64,000 bases of DNA, taken from assembly GCA_020747015.1 (NCBI GenBank), contig JAGTJM010000023.1, positions 310,001-374,000 of the forward strand, read 5' to 3'. Source of the DNA: Pyrenochaeta sp. MPI-SDFR-AT-0127 (taxonomy: Eukaryota; Ascomycota; Dothideomycetes; Pleosporales; Cucurbitariaceae). A program made the translations under genes and the position numbers. The notes under the pieces were generated by a model that saw only the letters and a list, made by a program, of their open reading frames with translations, was not told where the DNA came from and searched no databases. Shown piece by piece: positions 1 through 11,568 of this stretch (the first letter of the stretch is position 1; each line of letters starts with the position of its first letter).

Positions 1-1
1 T

Positions 2-634
2 AGCGAAAAGAAAAAGCTGAAGATATCGACATCCCCACGTTATTACAAGTGTTGCAACTCGCCAGTCGAGGTATATAGACCCACTTTACCTGTCAAGAAT
101 GACAACCGGCGAGCTGCGTGCCCAGCTTGCCGCAAGCAACGCAAGCGCTCTACCTACCCACCGAACTCCGCCCTCAACGTAACTCGGCAACGGGACGACA
201 CACACAGCTCCTGCTCTAGCGCAAATGGTACTCCTACAATAATAGAAGCCCCGGAGCTACCTCATGTCAAGAAGCCAGAGCCTACTGCTACATCGTCGCA
301 TTCAACTAATCGATCCAGTGGAAGTCTTGAGATCATCTCGCTTGTGCATGGACAGAATGTTGTTCCCCGCCGGATCTTAGACGTGTCGCTTCATGCCGCG
401 GATACGGATATTGTTGCAGAATCAGAGAATGGTGATAGTATGGCACAGAATGCTCGTGCCGTGGTGTCACGCACAGACTCACCCAGGTGCAGTGACGTTT
501 CCGCGAGCTCAAATACTAGGTACGCTACGGCAGCACAAGAAGAATTTAGGAGATTCAGCTTCGAGGCATCACCTGTATCACCGATTGGCGATATGAGGCA
601 TTATCGAGCGGCGGGTCGAAGCTCTAGGTTCTAA
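2..634 (+). CDS. 3' end of an unidentified gene (partial, runs off the left edge)
   Basis: An open frame enters from the left edge and stops at 632-634, giving about 210 C-terminal residues. Near its start it has two adjacent cysteines (YKCCN) and, 23 residues later, CPACRKQRKRS. Together they look like the second half of a zinc-binding module followed by a basic patch. The remainder is Ser/Thr-rich and low in hydrophobic residues, so probably disordered. A nuclear or nucleic-acid-related role is possible, but I do not recognise the family and the missing N-terminus prevents a call. There is no intron signal inside the visible part. The frame could also start inside an exon preceded by an intron outside the window. 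Confidence 0.55.
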   Translation, partial: SEKKKLKISTSPRYYKCCNSPVEVYRPTLPVKNDNRRAACPACRKQRKRSTYPPNSALNVTRQRDDTHSSCSSANGTPTIIEAPELPHVKKPEPTATSSHSTNRSSGSLEIISLVHGQNVVPRRILDVSLHAADTDIVAESENGDSMAQNARAVVSRTDSPRCSDVSASSNTRYATAAQEEFRRFSFEASPVSPIGDMRHYRAAGRSSRF

Positions 635-1349
635 TCCATGTCGGAGAAGTCATTAGCGAACGGTGTCAGGCGGCGTTTATTTCATCATATTCATGACTCA
701 CGATGTTCTTGTACAGCTTTACTATCATCATGTTGCTAATAATGATTTCTTATACTAAACGATACGCAGTCGATCCTATCTGATGAAGGCATGTTGCCCT
801 CGCGAGCTCTCTCTTTGAGAAGTAAGAGGCGCGAAAGCAGGCGCATCATACAAAAACTGCAAGAAGAAAGACGACATCCCCTCAAATGTTTGTTGATCTT
901 GTTCCCTTTTCAGCATCGCTCCAATAGGGGTGATTAGGTCCTATTGACTGTTCCACCAATGACCAGTGAGATGATAGTTGGAGGTGTGCATCAGTGAACA
1001 CGAGAGCTACGGCCTACATAACTCATACCATATTCAACCATTGAAGTCGATTCCATGAACATGCTTACCGCTGCTCGCGCACATAATGTAGCGAAAGGGT
1101 GTACGTGACACTGGAACCCTGGAGGGAACCTTGCCATTTGGCAGCTCTAGCGCACTTGGCAGTACAACCTCACTTCACCCCGCCTTGCACAACGCACTGC
1201 ATCGGTGATGCCTGTATATGCCTCAAGGCCTCGAGCTGTCAATATGTCTCGTGTGTTGCGCCGGTCACTGTTTTCGCGCTGCCAAATATTCTTTGTTCTC
1301 TGTAAAGCCTGCGATATCTCTTGACGGTTCCGTGCGACAACTTTGAGCG
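635..1349. other. Intergenic region
   Basis: Same-strand gap between two genes. A 68-codon frame at 1099-1305 shows no family features and is treated as chance. I see no RNA gene or repeat. The last part presumably carries the promoter of the hydrolase at 1350. Confidence 0.5.
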
Positions 1350-2294
1350 ATGGCCACAGTACTGGAAAATGAGAGCATGATTTTGAGTGATGGCCGTACC
1401 CTATCTTACGCGATATATGGTAGCCCCATACCGGTCACTACAGTTGTATACCTGCACGGATTCCCCTCATCGCGATTTGAAGGGAAACTCTGGCACTCTG
1501 CCTGCGTCAAACACAATGTCCGGCTCATAGCTCCCGACCGCCCTGGCAATGGCCGATCAACTTTCCAGCCCAATCGCCGTATACTTGACTGGCCGGCAGA
1601 CGTCCTCGAGCTTACTGAGCGCCTCAAAGTAGACGAGTTTTACGTTCTGGGCGTCTCGGGCGGTGCCCCATATGCGTTTGCTTGTTTGAAAGAGCTGGGA
1701 AGGGAGAGATTGTTGGGCATGGCCATTGTCAGCGGCTTATATCCTGTAAAATTTGGTACAGAAGGCATGATGCTACCTACTCGTATACTACTCTGGGTGG
1801 CTCCTTGGATGACAGGATTAACGGCAGTGCTGTTCGACAGTATGATGGGCAGTGCGAGTCGCAACGAAGACCCGAAAGTCTTTGAAGACTTGATGGCAAA
1901 GGACATCGATACTCGCCATCCAGGCGATCGAAAAGCTATCAAAGACCCTTCGAATTGGCCGACTTTCGTCGCTATGACCCGAGAATCGTTCCATCAAGGC
2001 AGTAAAGGTGCGAGCTGGGAGGCAAGATTGAATGGAAGTGACTGGGATTTTGACTTGAAGCACCTCAATGTTGGGGAAGGAGGTGTTCCACTCACACTTT
2101 GGCATGGGACTGAGGATGCGAATTGCCCGGTTGCTATGGCGAAAAATGCCATTAAAAAAATGCCAAAGGGCACGTTGCATTGCAAGGAGGGAGCAGGGCA
2201 TGTAAGCTATATCTTCAGGGACGTGGATGAGATTTTAAGTGACTTGTTGGGTTTCAAGGAGACTGAGGAATTTTTGCGTGAAGATGAGCAGTAG
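1350..2294 (+). CDS. Alpha/beta hydrolase fold protein
   Basis: Intronless, 314 residues. This is an alpha/beta hydrolase that probably cleaves an ester, epoxide or related small substrate; the substrate cannot be read from sequence. The oxyanion region is YLHGFPSSR (about residues 34-42). The nucleophile elbow is GVSGG with Ser103, the acid is Asp256 in WHGTEDANCP, and the base is His284 in GAGHVSY, all in the canonical order and spacing. There is no signal peptide or membrane segment, so a cytosolic location is likely. The start at 1350 is the first ATG and lies about 20 residues ahead of the first beta strand, as usual for the family. Nothing nearby suggests a pathway. Confidence 0.85.
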   Translation: MATVLENESMILSDGRTLSYAIYGSPIPVTTVVYLHGFPSSRFEGKLWHSACVKHNVRLIAPDRPGNGRSTFQPNRRILDWPADVLELTERLKVDEFYVLGVSGGAPYAFACLKELGRERLLGMAIVSGLYPVKFGTEGMMLPTRILLWVAPWMTGLTAVLFDSMMGSASRNEDPKVFEDLMAKDIDTRHPGDRKAIKDPSNWPTFVAMTRESFHQGSKGASWEARLNGSDWDFDLKHLNVGEGGVPLTLWHGTEDANCPVAMAKNAIKKMPKGTLHCKEGAGHVSYIFRDVDEILSDLLGFKETEEFLREDEQ

Positions 2295-3359
2295 AGGATT
2301 GCAGATCTTTATCAATCATCAGCTGAGTCACTTTGATGTTCCTACCGGATGTTCTCAACCTGAAAATTTCGAGCATGTGCCCGCCAGTCCTCCTGGTATT
2401 CCTTTTATTGAGCAGGAGTTCTTCTCCATTTTGTCAAGCCCTAGTCTTTCAATAAACACCCCCCCCCCCCAAATTTGTACTAATAGTTTGGGCTGTGTTT
2501 CTCACAGTGAGGACTAGATTTGGCAGTGTAATCAACCAGCTTAGATCATGAATGACAAAGACTGGCATGATGCTGTGTCTGTCAATGAGAGGCATCCTGA
2601 GATTATTGAGTCCTATGATGATGCCTCTGTCAATAAGGGTAGTTACTTTACTTCACGCTATAGTTGACATGAGTCTATTGAAGACACGAAGCCTTCGAGT
2701 TCCTGTGTTGGCCGGCTTCATTTTGTAACGCCTCACGCAAACCTCAACGATATTTTCTGCGTACATGTATTGCCAAAGGCCCAAAATAAAAAAATAATGT
2801 AGCTAAATTAGTATCAGCACAGTTACCGTCTTTCCTTGTTTCTACAAGACCGCAAAAAAGGGTAAAAAAGATAAATGCTTTGGCGGTACTGGGAACTGTA
2901 GACATGTTAGATATGTCTCAGGACCGCCAATTTTGTCATGTAACGTACTCGAACCCAGGCTGGCGCGGATCGTAGATCGGGTTCAATATTGAACCGCCAG
3001 CCACAACGCGACGTCATACCACTAGCTAATAGTATGTTAGTCACGCTTCTGGGAGTGAAGGTGAAATTCAAACTTACACCATACCACCGTTGTGCTTTTT
3101 ATGCCCTTTTTGGAATTGTAGAACTCATATGCTCATCATTTTATTTGTTCAAAGCGTACCTATCCAAACCCACCGGCGTTTTAAAGTTCCTTGCGTCCTG
3201 TTAACAAACAAGAAAGAATTTTCCAAGTAGTCCAAGTGCGGGGTCGGTCAGTGAAGGTCTGTGCGACACTAATGGTGGGGCTCATTCTCCATTCGAGACC
3301 GACGCTTGTTCTTTCTTTACCCAATCACCTGCAATGTTATGCGTATTGCATAGTCCAAC
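2295..3359. other. Intergenic region with poly-C tract
   Basis: About 1.1 kb with no supportable gene. A run of C residues lies near 2459-2470 in the 3' region of the hydrolase. Small frames at 2989-3204 and 3191-3430 have no recognisable content. The 3' end includes the presumed promoter and 5' UTR of the TFIIIC subunit gene. Confidence 0.45.
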
Positions 3360-5865
3360 ATGTCAGAAGGTATGTACCTCATCTCACAGGGCGATTGGTA
3401 GCATTGCATAGCGATCAAAATCTTGGATGATATCTGCTTCGTCTATCCGTCCTGTATCCAGTCCTAATCGTGCATGAACTATTACTGCATCTGGCAAGGC
3501 TACATCCATATCGGCTAAGATCTGTTAACATGACTTTGCAGAGCCAGTACGGCGCCAGTCCCGCGGAAAGCAGCCCAAATCATACCGCTTTGAGGACGAA
3601 TGTTCTGGCCAGGATGAGGTTGATTCTGTACCGTCAGGCACACAGACACCTGACACACACGAAGATCCACTAGACGATGGCGATGATTTCATGCCCGATG
3701 TTCAGGAGGAAGAGCAGGATGATGACTTCGATGAAGATGTTGCTGAGGAGGAGGAGGAAGATGAAGAAGGAGCAGGAGAAGAAGACGATGATGAGTATGA
3801 TGAAAATTATGGTCGCCCACGGAAGTTTGCCGCAGGCGACATAAGTGTCATGGAGGTGGAACCTATTTCTGAGCCCTCTACTCCTGTGAATAGCAAACGT
3901 AAGAGGCCAAAAGATGACGTGAGATCGCCTATCAGCTTCGCCAAAGGCAGCGGAATCAGGGTTCGCAATGTGGATAATGAAAAATTGCGCACGCGAGGCG
4001 TTGCGGACTTCAGCAAGATTGGTGGACAGGAGATAAGACTCAAAGATCTCTTCGGACCAGAGAGCGAGAATCTTAAGCCAATCCTAGCAACACGAGACTA
4101 TTGGTCTACGCAAGAAACGCTCCCACTTCGGCAATCTGGCGGGTTACGGAGGAGCTTCTTCGAGAGTACCGAGGCACGAGAAAAGGAGACCAAAACAATA
4201 AGAAAATGGTATGCCGACGTTGGAAGGGATGCTTTTGCAAAGGGCCAAGCAAGCAGAAATCTTAGCACTGAGCAAGGTCAACCGTACTTATCGAGCAAGG
4301 GACCTGATGTTCTGAATGTCGTCTCAGGACTGGTCGACGATCCTAATCTGTACTCGTTAAAGAAAGGTTCATACGTCCATGTTGCACGGCCCTTCGAAAA
4401 TAGTCAGTCTAGAAGAGGGTGGCTGTTCAACCTTGGCTCTCGCATTCAAGATGCACAATGGGCCACAAATGAAGATGGTAGCACGCAATATCTTGCTGTT
4501 GCTGTTGAGCAAAATCCGGCTGGTCGGGATCCGAAGCTAATGGAAAACCCACAAGCACCTGCCTTCACAGCCACCAAACCGTATCCTGCGTCGATACAGA
4601 TATGGAATTTTGAGGCTACCGAGACTGGCGAACTACATGCCTCACAGGAGCCACGACTTAGACTGGTTATTTGCGCAGATTGGGGGGCACCGAAACAATT
4701 CAGGTGGTGCCCCATGAGCGCGACAGATGGGCTCGAGTCCTCAGACAACCTCGAGAGTGTACACATTGGGCTCCTTGCTGGAATATGGTCAGACGGGCAA
4801 GTCCGCATTATTGATGTGTCTATCCCGAAGGCTGAAGTTAATGCCACCGAACCTATTCATCTCCACTATTCCCATGCGGCGTTCGAGGTATCAATTCCAC
4901 AAACAGTACCAACATGTCTTCACTGGTTATCGGGAACTACGCTCGCCGTTGCTACTGCGGCAGGAACTGTAGCAATTTGGACTTTGACTCGGCCTGACAC
5001 ATTTCCAACAGCTAAGAATGATCAATACGTTCCCAAGCCTTGGTTCTACCAGCAACTAGCAGACACGTATATTCTCACAATGTCCTCTGGTTGGCCTTCT
5101 CAGCCGCAATATCTTTCTTTAAGCATTGCCGACGGTTTCTCACGGCTCTACGACCTCCGCAGTCCGAGTGCAGATACCACCGCCTCCATACGCGGACGTA
5201 CGCTGTGTACCACTCAAGCATGGCATGAACACACGCAGTCTTTTGCAATGCCAGACGAACACTATATCCTCAAACACAACCCAATTCGTCGTTACTACCA
5301 CAACTTGTACAGCATGCGGTCTGAGAGCAGCATTACCCGAGTTGCGACAAGCCCGGTGCATCCTAGTGTACTTATCGGCGCAGCCGAGGGGACTGTAGAA
5401 GCGAGTAATCCTATTGGTAGAATTACCAATTACAAAGTCATCCCGTGGCAGCAGAAGTGGTTTGTACATGAATGGAGGGGATTAGTGGAGAGGCTGGTGA
5501 TCAAGCATGCCAGTGAAGATGTTGAGATGACCGAGGGTGGGCCGGTTGGCCAATCTGTTGAACCTTCTGCAATGAGTGATGATGCTGTTGTTGCTTCAGA
5601 CTCAACGTCTAGCAAGGTGTCACAGTCAGTACTCTCTCAGCCGCTGGTCCGCATCACAGAAGGATATAAAGCAACTCAGCCGGGCATTCAGCACTCCATC
5701 ACATCGAAGAAGCCTACGAACCCCGAAGTTGGGAAAGGTATCACAATCTTCGAGGAGCAATCAGCCATCACAGCTCTAGCATGGAATCCGAATCTGAAGT
5801 TTGGTTCATGGGCGGTCGCTGGAATGGGCTCTGGGCTCCTGCGAGTAGAGGATATCGGGGTATAA
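3360..5865 (+). CDS. Transcription factor TFIIIC WD40 subunit (Tfc6/Sfc6-like)
   Basis: Putative tau91-type subunit of RNA polymerase III factor TFIIIC, which binds the B box of tRNA genes. The longest frame begins at 3691, but an open acidic frame continues upstream to a splice acceptor. I therefore place a three-codon first exon at 3360-3369 (ATG TCA GAA G), an intron at 3370-3541 (GTATGT to TTGCAG) and the main exon at 3542-5865, giving about 777 residues. The N-terminus is basic (RRQSRGKQPKS), then strongly acidic (about residues 54-90, runs of E and D), then has a basic KRKRPKDD stretch. The C-terminal two thirds is a WD40-like propeller with repeats such as IQIWNFE, VRIIDVS and VAIWTLT. 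The tiny first exon is inferred. Family assignment is from overall organisation rather than a single diagnostic motif. Confidence 0.68.
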
Positions 5866-6464
5866 ATATATTAGCTACTCTAGACAGTTCCATCCATTGT
5901 ATGGGGTTCAGGAAGTATGCTGATAGAGACGTAATTCGCGATATGGTTATGGAACACTGAGAATGCTTCAAATGACAATTGCACGGGATATTCTGGTTCA
6001 CCAAAGTCTACAAGCACAATTATCAGAACACACATCAAGTAACAAAAGTACAATACCAGGTTCACAATCTTAGCCTGTTTAAAACAAAGTCTGGGGATGA
6101 GAAATGAAGATACTACATGAAAACAGTGAAGAAGTTGGAGCAATAGATACTACTAACGATTTAAGAAAAGGAGAAGCAGAGTAAACTGTCTTATATATTT
6201 TCCTAGACACAGCGATGTTGCTATACATGCTAAGACGCTGCTTATCCTACCCCGCCAACCATTCTATAAAAACCATCCCTTGAAACAACGTGGACTGCTA
6301 AAATCTGTTCAAACTGTCATATACATTTTGAGATGAGACAAAATAGTCTACGAACTCCGTACTCCGTACTTTGTTCTACCTCCTGTGCTCCATTGCGTTG
6401 GGACAAAATCCTTCTCCATAATCTATCAATGAGTTTCGAGCGAAAAAGAGCGCTTTTTAACTTT
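5866..6464. other. Convergent 3' intergenic region
   Basis: AT-rich gap between the 3' ends of the TFIIIC subunit and P450 genes. It contains a short direct repeat near 6353-6372 (CTCCGTA, twice in tandem). Antisense frames here are short and featureless. Confidence 0.45.
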
Positions 6465-8263
6465 TCAGTTCACAGCCTTCAGTTTACACATTAGTGGCGG
6501 CTTTTGCCAGAGCATGTGACATTCCTGGCCGCCCCAGTTGCGGCTTTCTGGGGCCAGTTCGAGGTCGAAGGTGTACAGGACTTTTGCGACGATGAGGCGC
6601 ATCTCGTGGTAAGCCATGCTGAAGAAGATTAGCATATTTCCAATTAGGGTCTCAACATGTGGAAACTTACTTCTTGCCCAAACAATCATGTGACCCGACA
6701 GAGAATGGCTGCAATGCATGTTTCTCATCGCTGTCGAATTCGCTGTCACCGAGCCATCTTTCCGGGATAAATTCTAGGCCCCTCTTGAAGTTCTTCTCTA
6801 AGGTGAACATGGCTTGTTGCGGGATCGAGACGGTGGTGCCTGGTGGGATGAATTGCCCAACAACTGTGCTGCCTATCTGTGGCACAAGTCTCGGCAAGCC
6901 AAGGGGGATCGGAGGGTAGAGTCGCAGGGATTCTTTTATGGTGGCGGCAAGGTACGGAAGTGCAGCGAGCTGCTCCATGGTCATGTCATCTGCGCTGGTG
7001 AATGCACCGCGGATCTCATCGACCAGTTTCTTCATCTTTTCAGGATTGGTGAGCAGAAAGTTGGTCAAGCCTGAGAGTGATGTGGCGGTCGTTTCGGTTC
7101 CTGCAACCATGAATAGTGAGGCGTTTGCATCCATTTCGTCTCTGCTCAGCCCCCTGCCTTCCTTCTGGCTCAGTACGAGATCCCACAAGTCCACGCCTTC
7201 GGTATCTCGGCCTTTTTGAAGGCGTTTGGAGACGCGGGTGACGGCATGTTGGAACTGCTCGCCCCTTTTTTTGTTCATAGGCACAGCTTTTCTTAATGCG
7301 CCCCGTAACAGTGGATATTTCATCATGACACTGGCTTTACTCGCAATTTTGATATTCGCAAAGATAGCCCGCACCCAGGGATCCTATGGGAAAAGGGTCA
7401 GTATATCTTTTGTTATTGTTCGTTTATGAAAGACTTACATATTCTGCGTCTTCGAGCATGTGAAGCGGTTCACCAAACGTGAGATCGCCCATGATATCGA
7501 AGGTTGTGAAGTTGTACATGCGCACCATGTCCCATTTCCGGTCGATGCCATCCTTTAATTTGGACACAAGCAGGTCGGTATAGCGTACGAAAAGCGGTTC
7601 CTGCTGCTTCAGCGCACGGTCAGAGAACGCGGGTGTGAAGATCTTGCGCATTCGACTGTGCTCTGGGTCATGTGCCTGAACCAAGTTGAAAGCTCCATTG
7701 GGTGATCGGCCATACATGTTCTGGTCCTTCTGGGGCGGCAGTCCTGCAGTTCCCTTTGTGCCATGGCCATAGATCTGTGAAATAGTTAGCGCATATGAGC
7801 CTTGATTATTGAGTGTGTTAAGTGTTGGGTGTGCTACGGATGCGTTCTCTCAAACGGTGCATTCAGGTGACTTACATCCTTCCAGGAATTTGGGTCCGTG
7901 AAGCTCAGTTCATCCGGATTGACTCTGACTACATGTCCATACTTCTCGTGTAATTCGCGCATAGCCTTGTCGCCAGTGCCAGTCCATGTTGCCACGTGAT
8001 GCGGAATCCTTGTAAAGGCCCTACTTTTCGGCCCTGGAAATTTGCTGAGAGGGTGAAAGTAGACTCGGTAAATGCCTCTTGTAATGAACCGGAGGAAGAG
8101 CTGTCGCAGTGTTAGATTCCTTCACTAGGTGGCATCGCGAATCTCGGTGTTGACTGGAGTTACTGACGACAAAGATGATTGTGGCGAAGAGTTGCCATAT
8201 TGAAGTGAACTTGATAAGTCGTATGAGGCCTGTCGTGCCTTCCTTTGACTGTGTTGACGACAT
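6465..8263 (-). CDS. Cytochrome P450 monooxygenase (CYP65/TRI11-like)
   Basis: Five exons on the minus strand (8263-8168, 8100-7876, 7774-7439, 7383-6671, 6618-6465) join to 507 residues. An N-terminal membrane anchor (about residues 14-45) is followed by the microsomal hinge YFHPLSKFPGPK. The I-helix motif AGTETT is at about 313-318, ESLR (ExxR) at 370-373, PERW at 426-429, and the haem ligand Cys453 lies in FSVGSHDCLGK. His replaces the usual Arg two residues before Cys, a variant I associate with CYP65-like sequences. The last three introns have good GTAAGT donors. The first intron, 8101-8167, needs a GTCAGT donor to keep frame but restores a perfect anchor. The P450 oxidises a hydrophobic substrate at the ER; no biosynthetic cluster surrounds it, so the substrate is unknown. 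Confidence 0.88.
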
Positions 8264-9117
8264 GATGGTACAGAGGGTTTGGAAAAGACGAGACGGACAC
8301 GCAGCGTCTTATATACAATTGAACTATCTACATCTTGTGCCGCGAAAGGGGCCGATGGCATGCTATTTGATCCGCGCCTCCAGGGTAGTTGGCGAGGATG
8401 ATGCTCGCTACTAGCCTAATCAAACTGACTATTCCGTGGACCTCTCCTCCGGGACCTGCAGCATTGCGGGGGTGATGGAAGGGGTTTGCAACAGATAACT
8501 GGTGCGACTATGCAACACCGTATCGCGTATTCGCGAAACTAGACCACTAGCAATGAAGTTCGCATACAAGCAATGGGCGCATGCGAGAGGCTGACTCGGT
8601 CATTACAGCGAGCGATACGTGTTCTACGAGGCTTTGTGCCCTCAACGTCAGCCAAAAACGTCATATAGGTAGACAAATGGACTCGTCGTGTCTCGTATAT
8701 CACTAGGATTGGGGATGGACCGAGAGCAAGCTGTGACACTTTGGACACGATCGGCAATTGGAGATCGGCATGCTGCCGCACTCGCACTCGTTCTCGGGCG
8801 CCGTGATCCTTCGACCGATGGTGCTCGTTCATCACAAGGCTTGGGCTCTTGAGGATGTCACGCATTGGTAGGCGTCCTCGGAGACGGAGTCAAGAAGCGG
8901 AAGGCGCCGCCTAACGGGTAAATCTATGCTTGATATTAGAATTGATGGACTCATGGCGTTTTGGCTGTGTGAGGTCTGCAGTGATTGGCTGAAGGTCGAG
9001 ACATGGTCCGTGCTCAGCCAGGTCGTGACTTCGCGTTGATGCGTTTCTTAGTGGTATACAATTCGACTTTCCATCCTGCACGGTCATCCTTGCTGTGCAT
9101 ACCACAACATTAATACA
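8264..9117. other. Divergent intergenic region
   Basis: Gap between the P450 start (minus) and the Mgm101 start (plus), so it should hold two promoters. Overlapping antisense frames at 8539-8865 and 8911-9105 have no family features. No RNA gene is visible. Confidence 0.45.
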
Positions 9118-10091
9118 ATGGCAGCAATACCCGCCCGCAGAGGCTTTCTTGCACTCCTATCAGCTTCGTCGTCAAGAGCAGCGCCCTCTGCATACCGGAC
9201 AGCGCACTGCAGCTTCTCCTCCTCCGCCATCCGCGCCGCAGCGGCGACCGCGACAGCAACAAAGCCAGCATCGACGACTTCGACCGCGGCCAAATCTGCC
9301 TCGGCATCTACCAGCACCGCAAAGCCCTCTACAACAACTACCCAGCAGCGGACAGTCACCCCATCATTCCCCGCCAAAGAGCCACCCATCCCCACCACCC
9401 GCGCCAGCTCCCTTGACAGCCTCACCACGCAAGCACGTTCCCAACGCTCCTTAACCGAAGGCCTGGGCGATGCCCCGCCCAATGTCGAAGGCGTCCCGGC
9501 AATCGACTGGACACGGTCCTACCATGGGCTCGGCAGTAACTCCTTCACCCCCGAGCAGTCAGAGATACTCTTAGCGCCAATTGTGTTCGAGGATGTGGAG
9601 GTGAAGCCAGACGGTCTGCTATATCTGCCGGAGATTAAGTACAGGAGAATACTGAACCGGACCTTTGGGCCGGGGGGTTGGGGTCTGGCGCCGAGAGGAG
9701 AGAGTATTGTGACGGCAAAGTTGGTTACGAGGGAGTATGCCTTGATTGTACAGGGCCGGTACGTCTCCATATTCTAGCTGACTTGGCGCTCTGTATCAAA
9801 CCACTGACGACTTTATTTAGGCTCGTCTCAATAGCTCGCGGCGAGCAGCAATACTTTGACCCTGACGGAATCCCCACAGCGACCGAGGGCTGCAAATCCA
9901 ATGCGCTGATGCGATGCTGTAAAGATCTTGGAATCGCGTCTGAACTCTGGGACCCTCGATTTATCCGCGAATTCACCTCCAAATGGACAAAGGAGGTTTG
10001 GGTGGAGCATGTGAGCACCAAGAAGAAGAGAAAAGTAGTCATCAGAAAGGATGATGCAGTAAGATACCCATTCAGGGAGGCGAAGATGTGA
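9118..10091 (+). CDS. MGM101: Mitochondrial genome maintenance protein Mgm101
   Basis: Two exons (9118-9758 and 9821-10091) with a 62-bp intron (GTACGT to TTTAG) encode 303 residues. Mgm101 is a mitochondrial nucleoid ssDNA-binding, Rad52-like recombination protein needed to maintain mtDNA. The first about 40 residues are Arg/Ala/Ser-rich with almost no acids, a typical mitochondrial presequence. An Ala/Thr/Ser-rich linker runs to about residue 100. The conserved core begins around SYHGLGSNSF and includes LYLPEIKYRRILNRTFGPGG, then EQQYFDPDGIPTATEGCKSN and a basic C-terminal tail (TKKKRKVVIRKDDAVRY). Cys and Trp positions of the core are intact. The intron falls inside the conserved core and the splice restores VQGRLVSIARGEQ. 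Confidence 0.93.
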
Positions 10092-10398
10092 ATCAAGTGT
10101 CCACAAGTCGTGGAACTAGGAATAAGGCTAGAGATGGCCATGTACAAAATGGGTGTATAGATGTTGAAGCATGCGCAGGCATTAGAGAAGCCATGGGCAT
10201 GAACACTGTAACAATATCACTGACGAGCAGCCATCGTCTTACGGGCTGCATGAGCTACATTGTGGGATACCAAATATGTACCTTGATTCATGATATACAG
10301 CTGCGAGGCTCGGTAGAGCTTTTATCTACTCCCAATCCCCAACGCCAGATGCACAATCATGACTACGCCAACTTTTACCGCCTCCAGGGATTCGTTTC
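10092..10398. other. Convergent 3' region
   Basis: About 300 bp between the 3' ends of the Mgm101 and HVA22/Yop1-like genes. No gene or repeat is seen. Confidence 0.4.
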
Positions 10399-11568
10399 CT
10401 AGCGATCTCCGAGATCAAAGCCTGACGCCCTGGCCCTGTTCCTAATATCACCGCTCCTCGAATCACCGGGCTCCTTGCCATATGCTAGGGGGTCCTCATA
10501 AGGCTGGTTAGGACGCTGCCAGTTCCATGGCATCCATCCACTGCTCGTTCGTCGCCCAAGTGGAGGAGGTGTGGTCGGGTATGGAGGTCTCTCAGAGCCA
10601 GGGTTGAGCTCGTCGCGCTCGATTCTGTCAAACTCGGCTTCGCTCCTGTTCCTTGACAGATTTGGGCTGCTGCCTTCGTGGTATTTGCTTCCGCCCGTTT
10701 GCTGTGTGCGGATGTTTTCTTGCTCGCGGTCGAATGCTTGCAGAAGCGTTTCTAGGCGCTGGCGCTGCGATGCAACATATGTCAGGCGATCGTCGTTGTT
10801 GCGGATCGAGTCGGGCACCAGATTGGCAGCGCCGCGGCTCAGATCAGCAGCCTGCGCATTCTGGTTGCCCCCGTACAGTGCGCTGGCTCCGCTAAGTGCA
10901 TTGTTCACCAAGCCATACAAGTCGTTGCTACCCCTTGCAGACGGCATCTGGAACCTGCTCATCAGACTCTGCGCGTATGTCTGTCCAGCCGGCCGTGGCT
11001 GTTCTGGTCTGCTCGGTGCAAACCCGAGCACATTGACCTTGACCCACTCGATGCCCACGCCAGCATATGCCAATCCCGCCGACTTTGCTCGATCGTGGCT
11101 CTGGCTTATAAAGTCGTCAATCTCGCGTTCATGGTGGTATAGGAATGGCTCCATGTACTCCTGGTACAGGAATGTCGCACCCTGAGAGCCGGGCAGGATG
11201 AGGTACAGGTGCACGAAGAACCGTATCCAGGCGTAGAAAGGCACCCATGACAGGATGAAGTCGAAGGTATTCTCAACCACAGCGAAGGTAGAGAGCACGA
11301 TGAAGTAGATCAGCCATGGCGCAAGCAGGGCAGGGTCGGAGGTGTGCAGAGCTTTGTAGGAGGCAAAAATGGGGAACAAGACTGTAGTTGCGACGCTATT
11401 ATAATATTAGTTAGCCATCTATAGACACACAAACCCTCTCTGGGTGCAGAAATTGAGCTTTTCCGGTGGCCTGGCAGCTCGAGCTTTGAAGCTCACGATA
11501 GCTGTGCGATAGCGATTGTGGGGGCGGGGCACAACTCACGTCAACCCGTCGGCGATGAAGCTGAACAT
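10399..11568 (-). CDS. HVA22/Yop1/REEP family ER-shaping membrane protein
   Basis: Two exons on the minus strand: a 29-nt first exon (11568-11540), an intron 11539-11396 (GTGAGT to AATAG), and the main exon 11395-10399, for 341 residues. The N-terminal TB2/DP1/HVA22 domain (about residues 1-115) has paired hydrophobic hairpins (LLAPWLIYFIVLSTFAVVE and FYAWIRFFVHLYLILPG) and the conserved ATFLYQEYMEPFLYHHE. These proteins bend ER tubules. The C-terminal extension of about 220 residues is charged and disordered (RRTSSGWMPWNWQRP near the end). It is absent from yeast Yop1 (about 180 residues) but common in longer filamentous-fungal paralogues. The short first exon reads MFSFIADGLT and restores a sensible N-terminus. 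Confidence 0.85.

Noticed and set aside
2930..2980. TTCGAGT-like word on the minus strand that could be a tRNA B box
   Set aside because: The full B-box consensus and a matching A box or acceptor stem are absent.
8125..8361. Alternative first exon frame for the P450
   Set aside because: It would permit a GTAACT donor but replaces the hydrophobic membrane anchor with a Ser/Arg-rich stretch atypical of P450 N-termini.
9095..9454. Long Pro/Gln-rich frame overlapping Mgm101
   Set aside because: It is the out-of-frame shadow of the Ala/Ser/Thr-rich targeting region; the other frame matches Mgm101 throughout.
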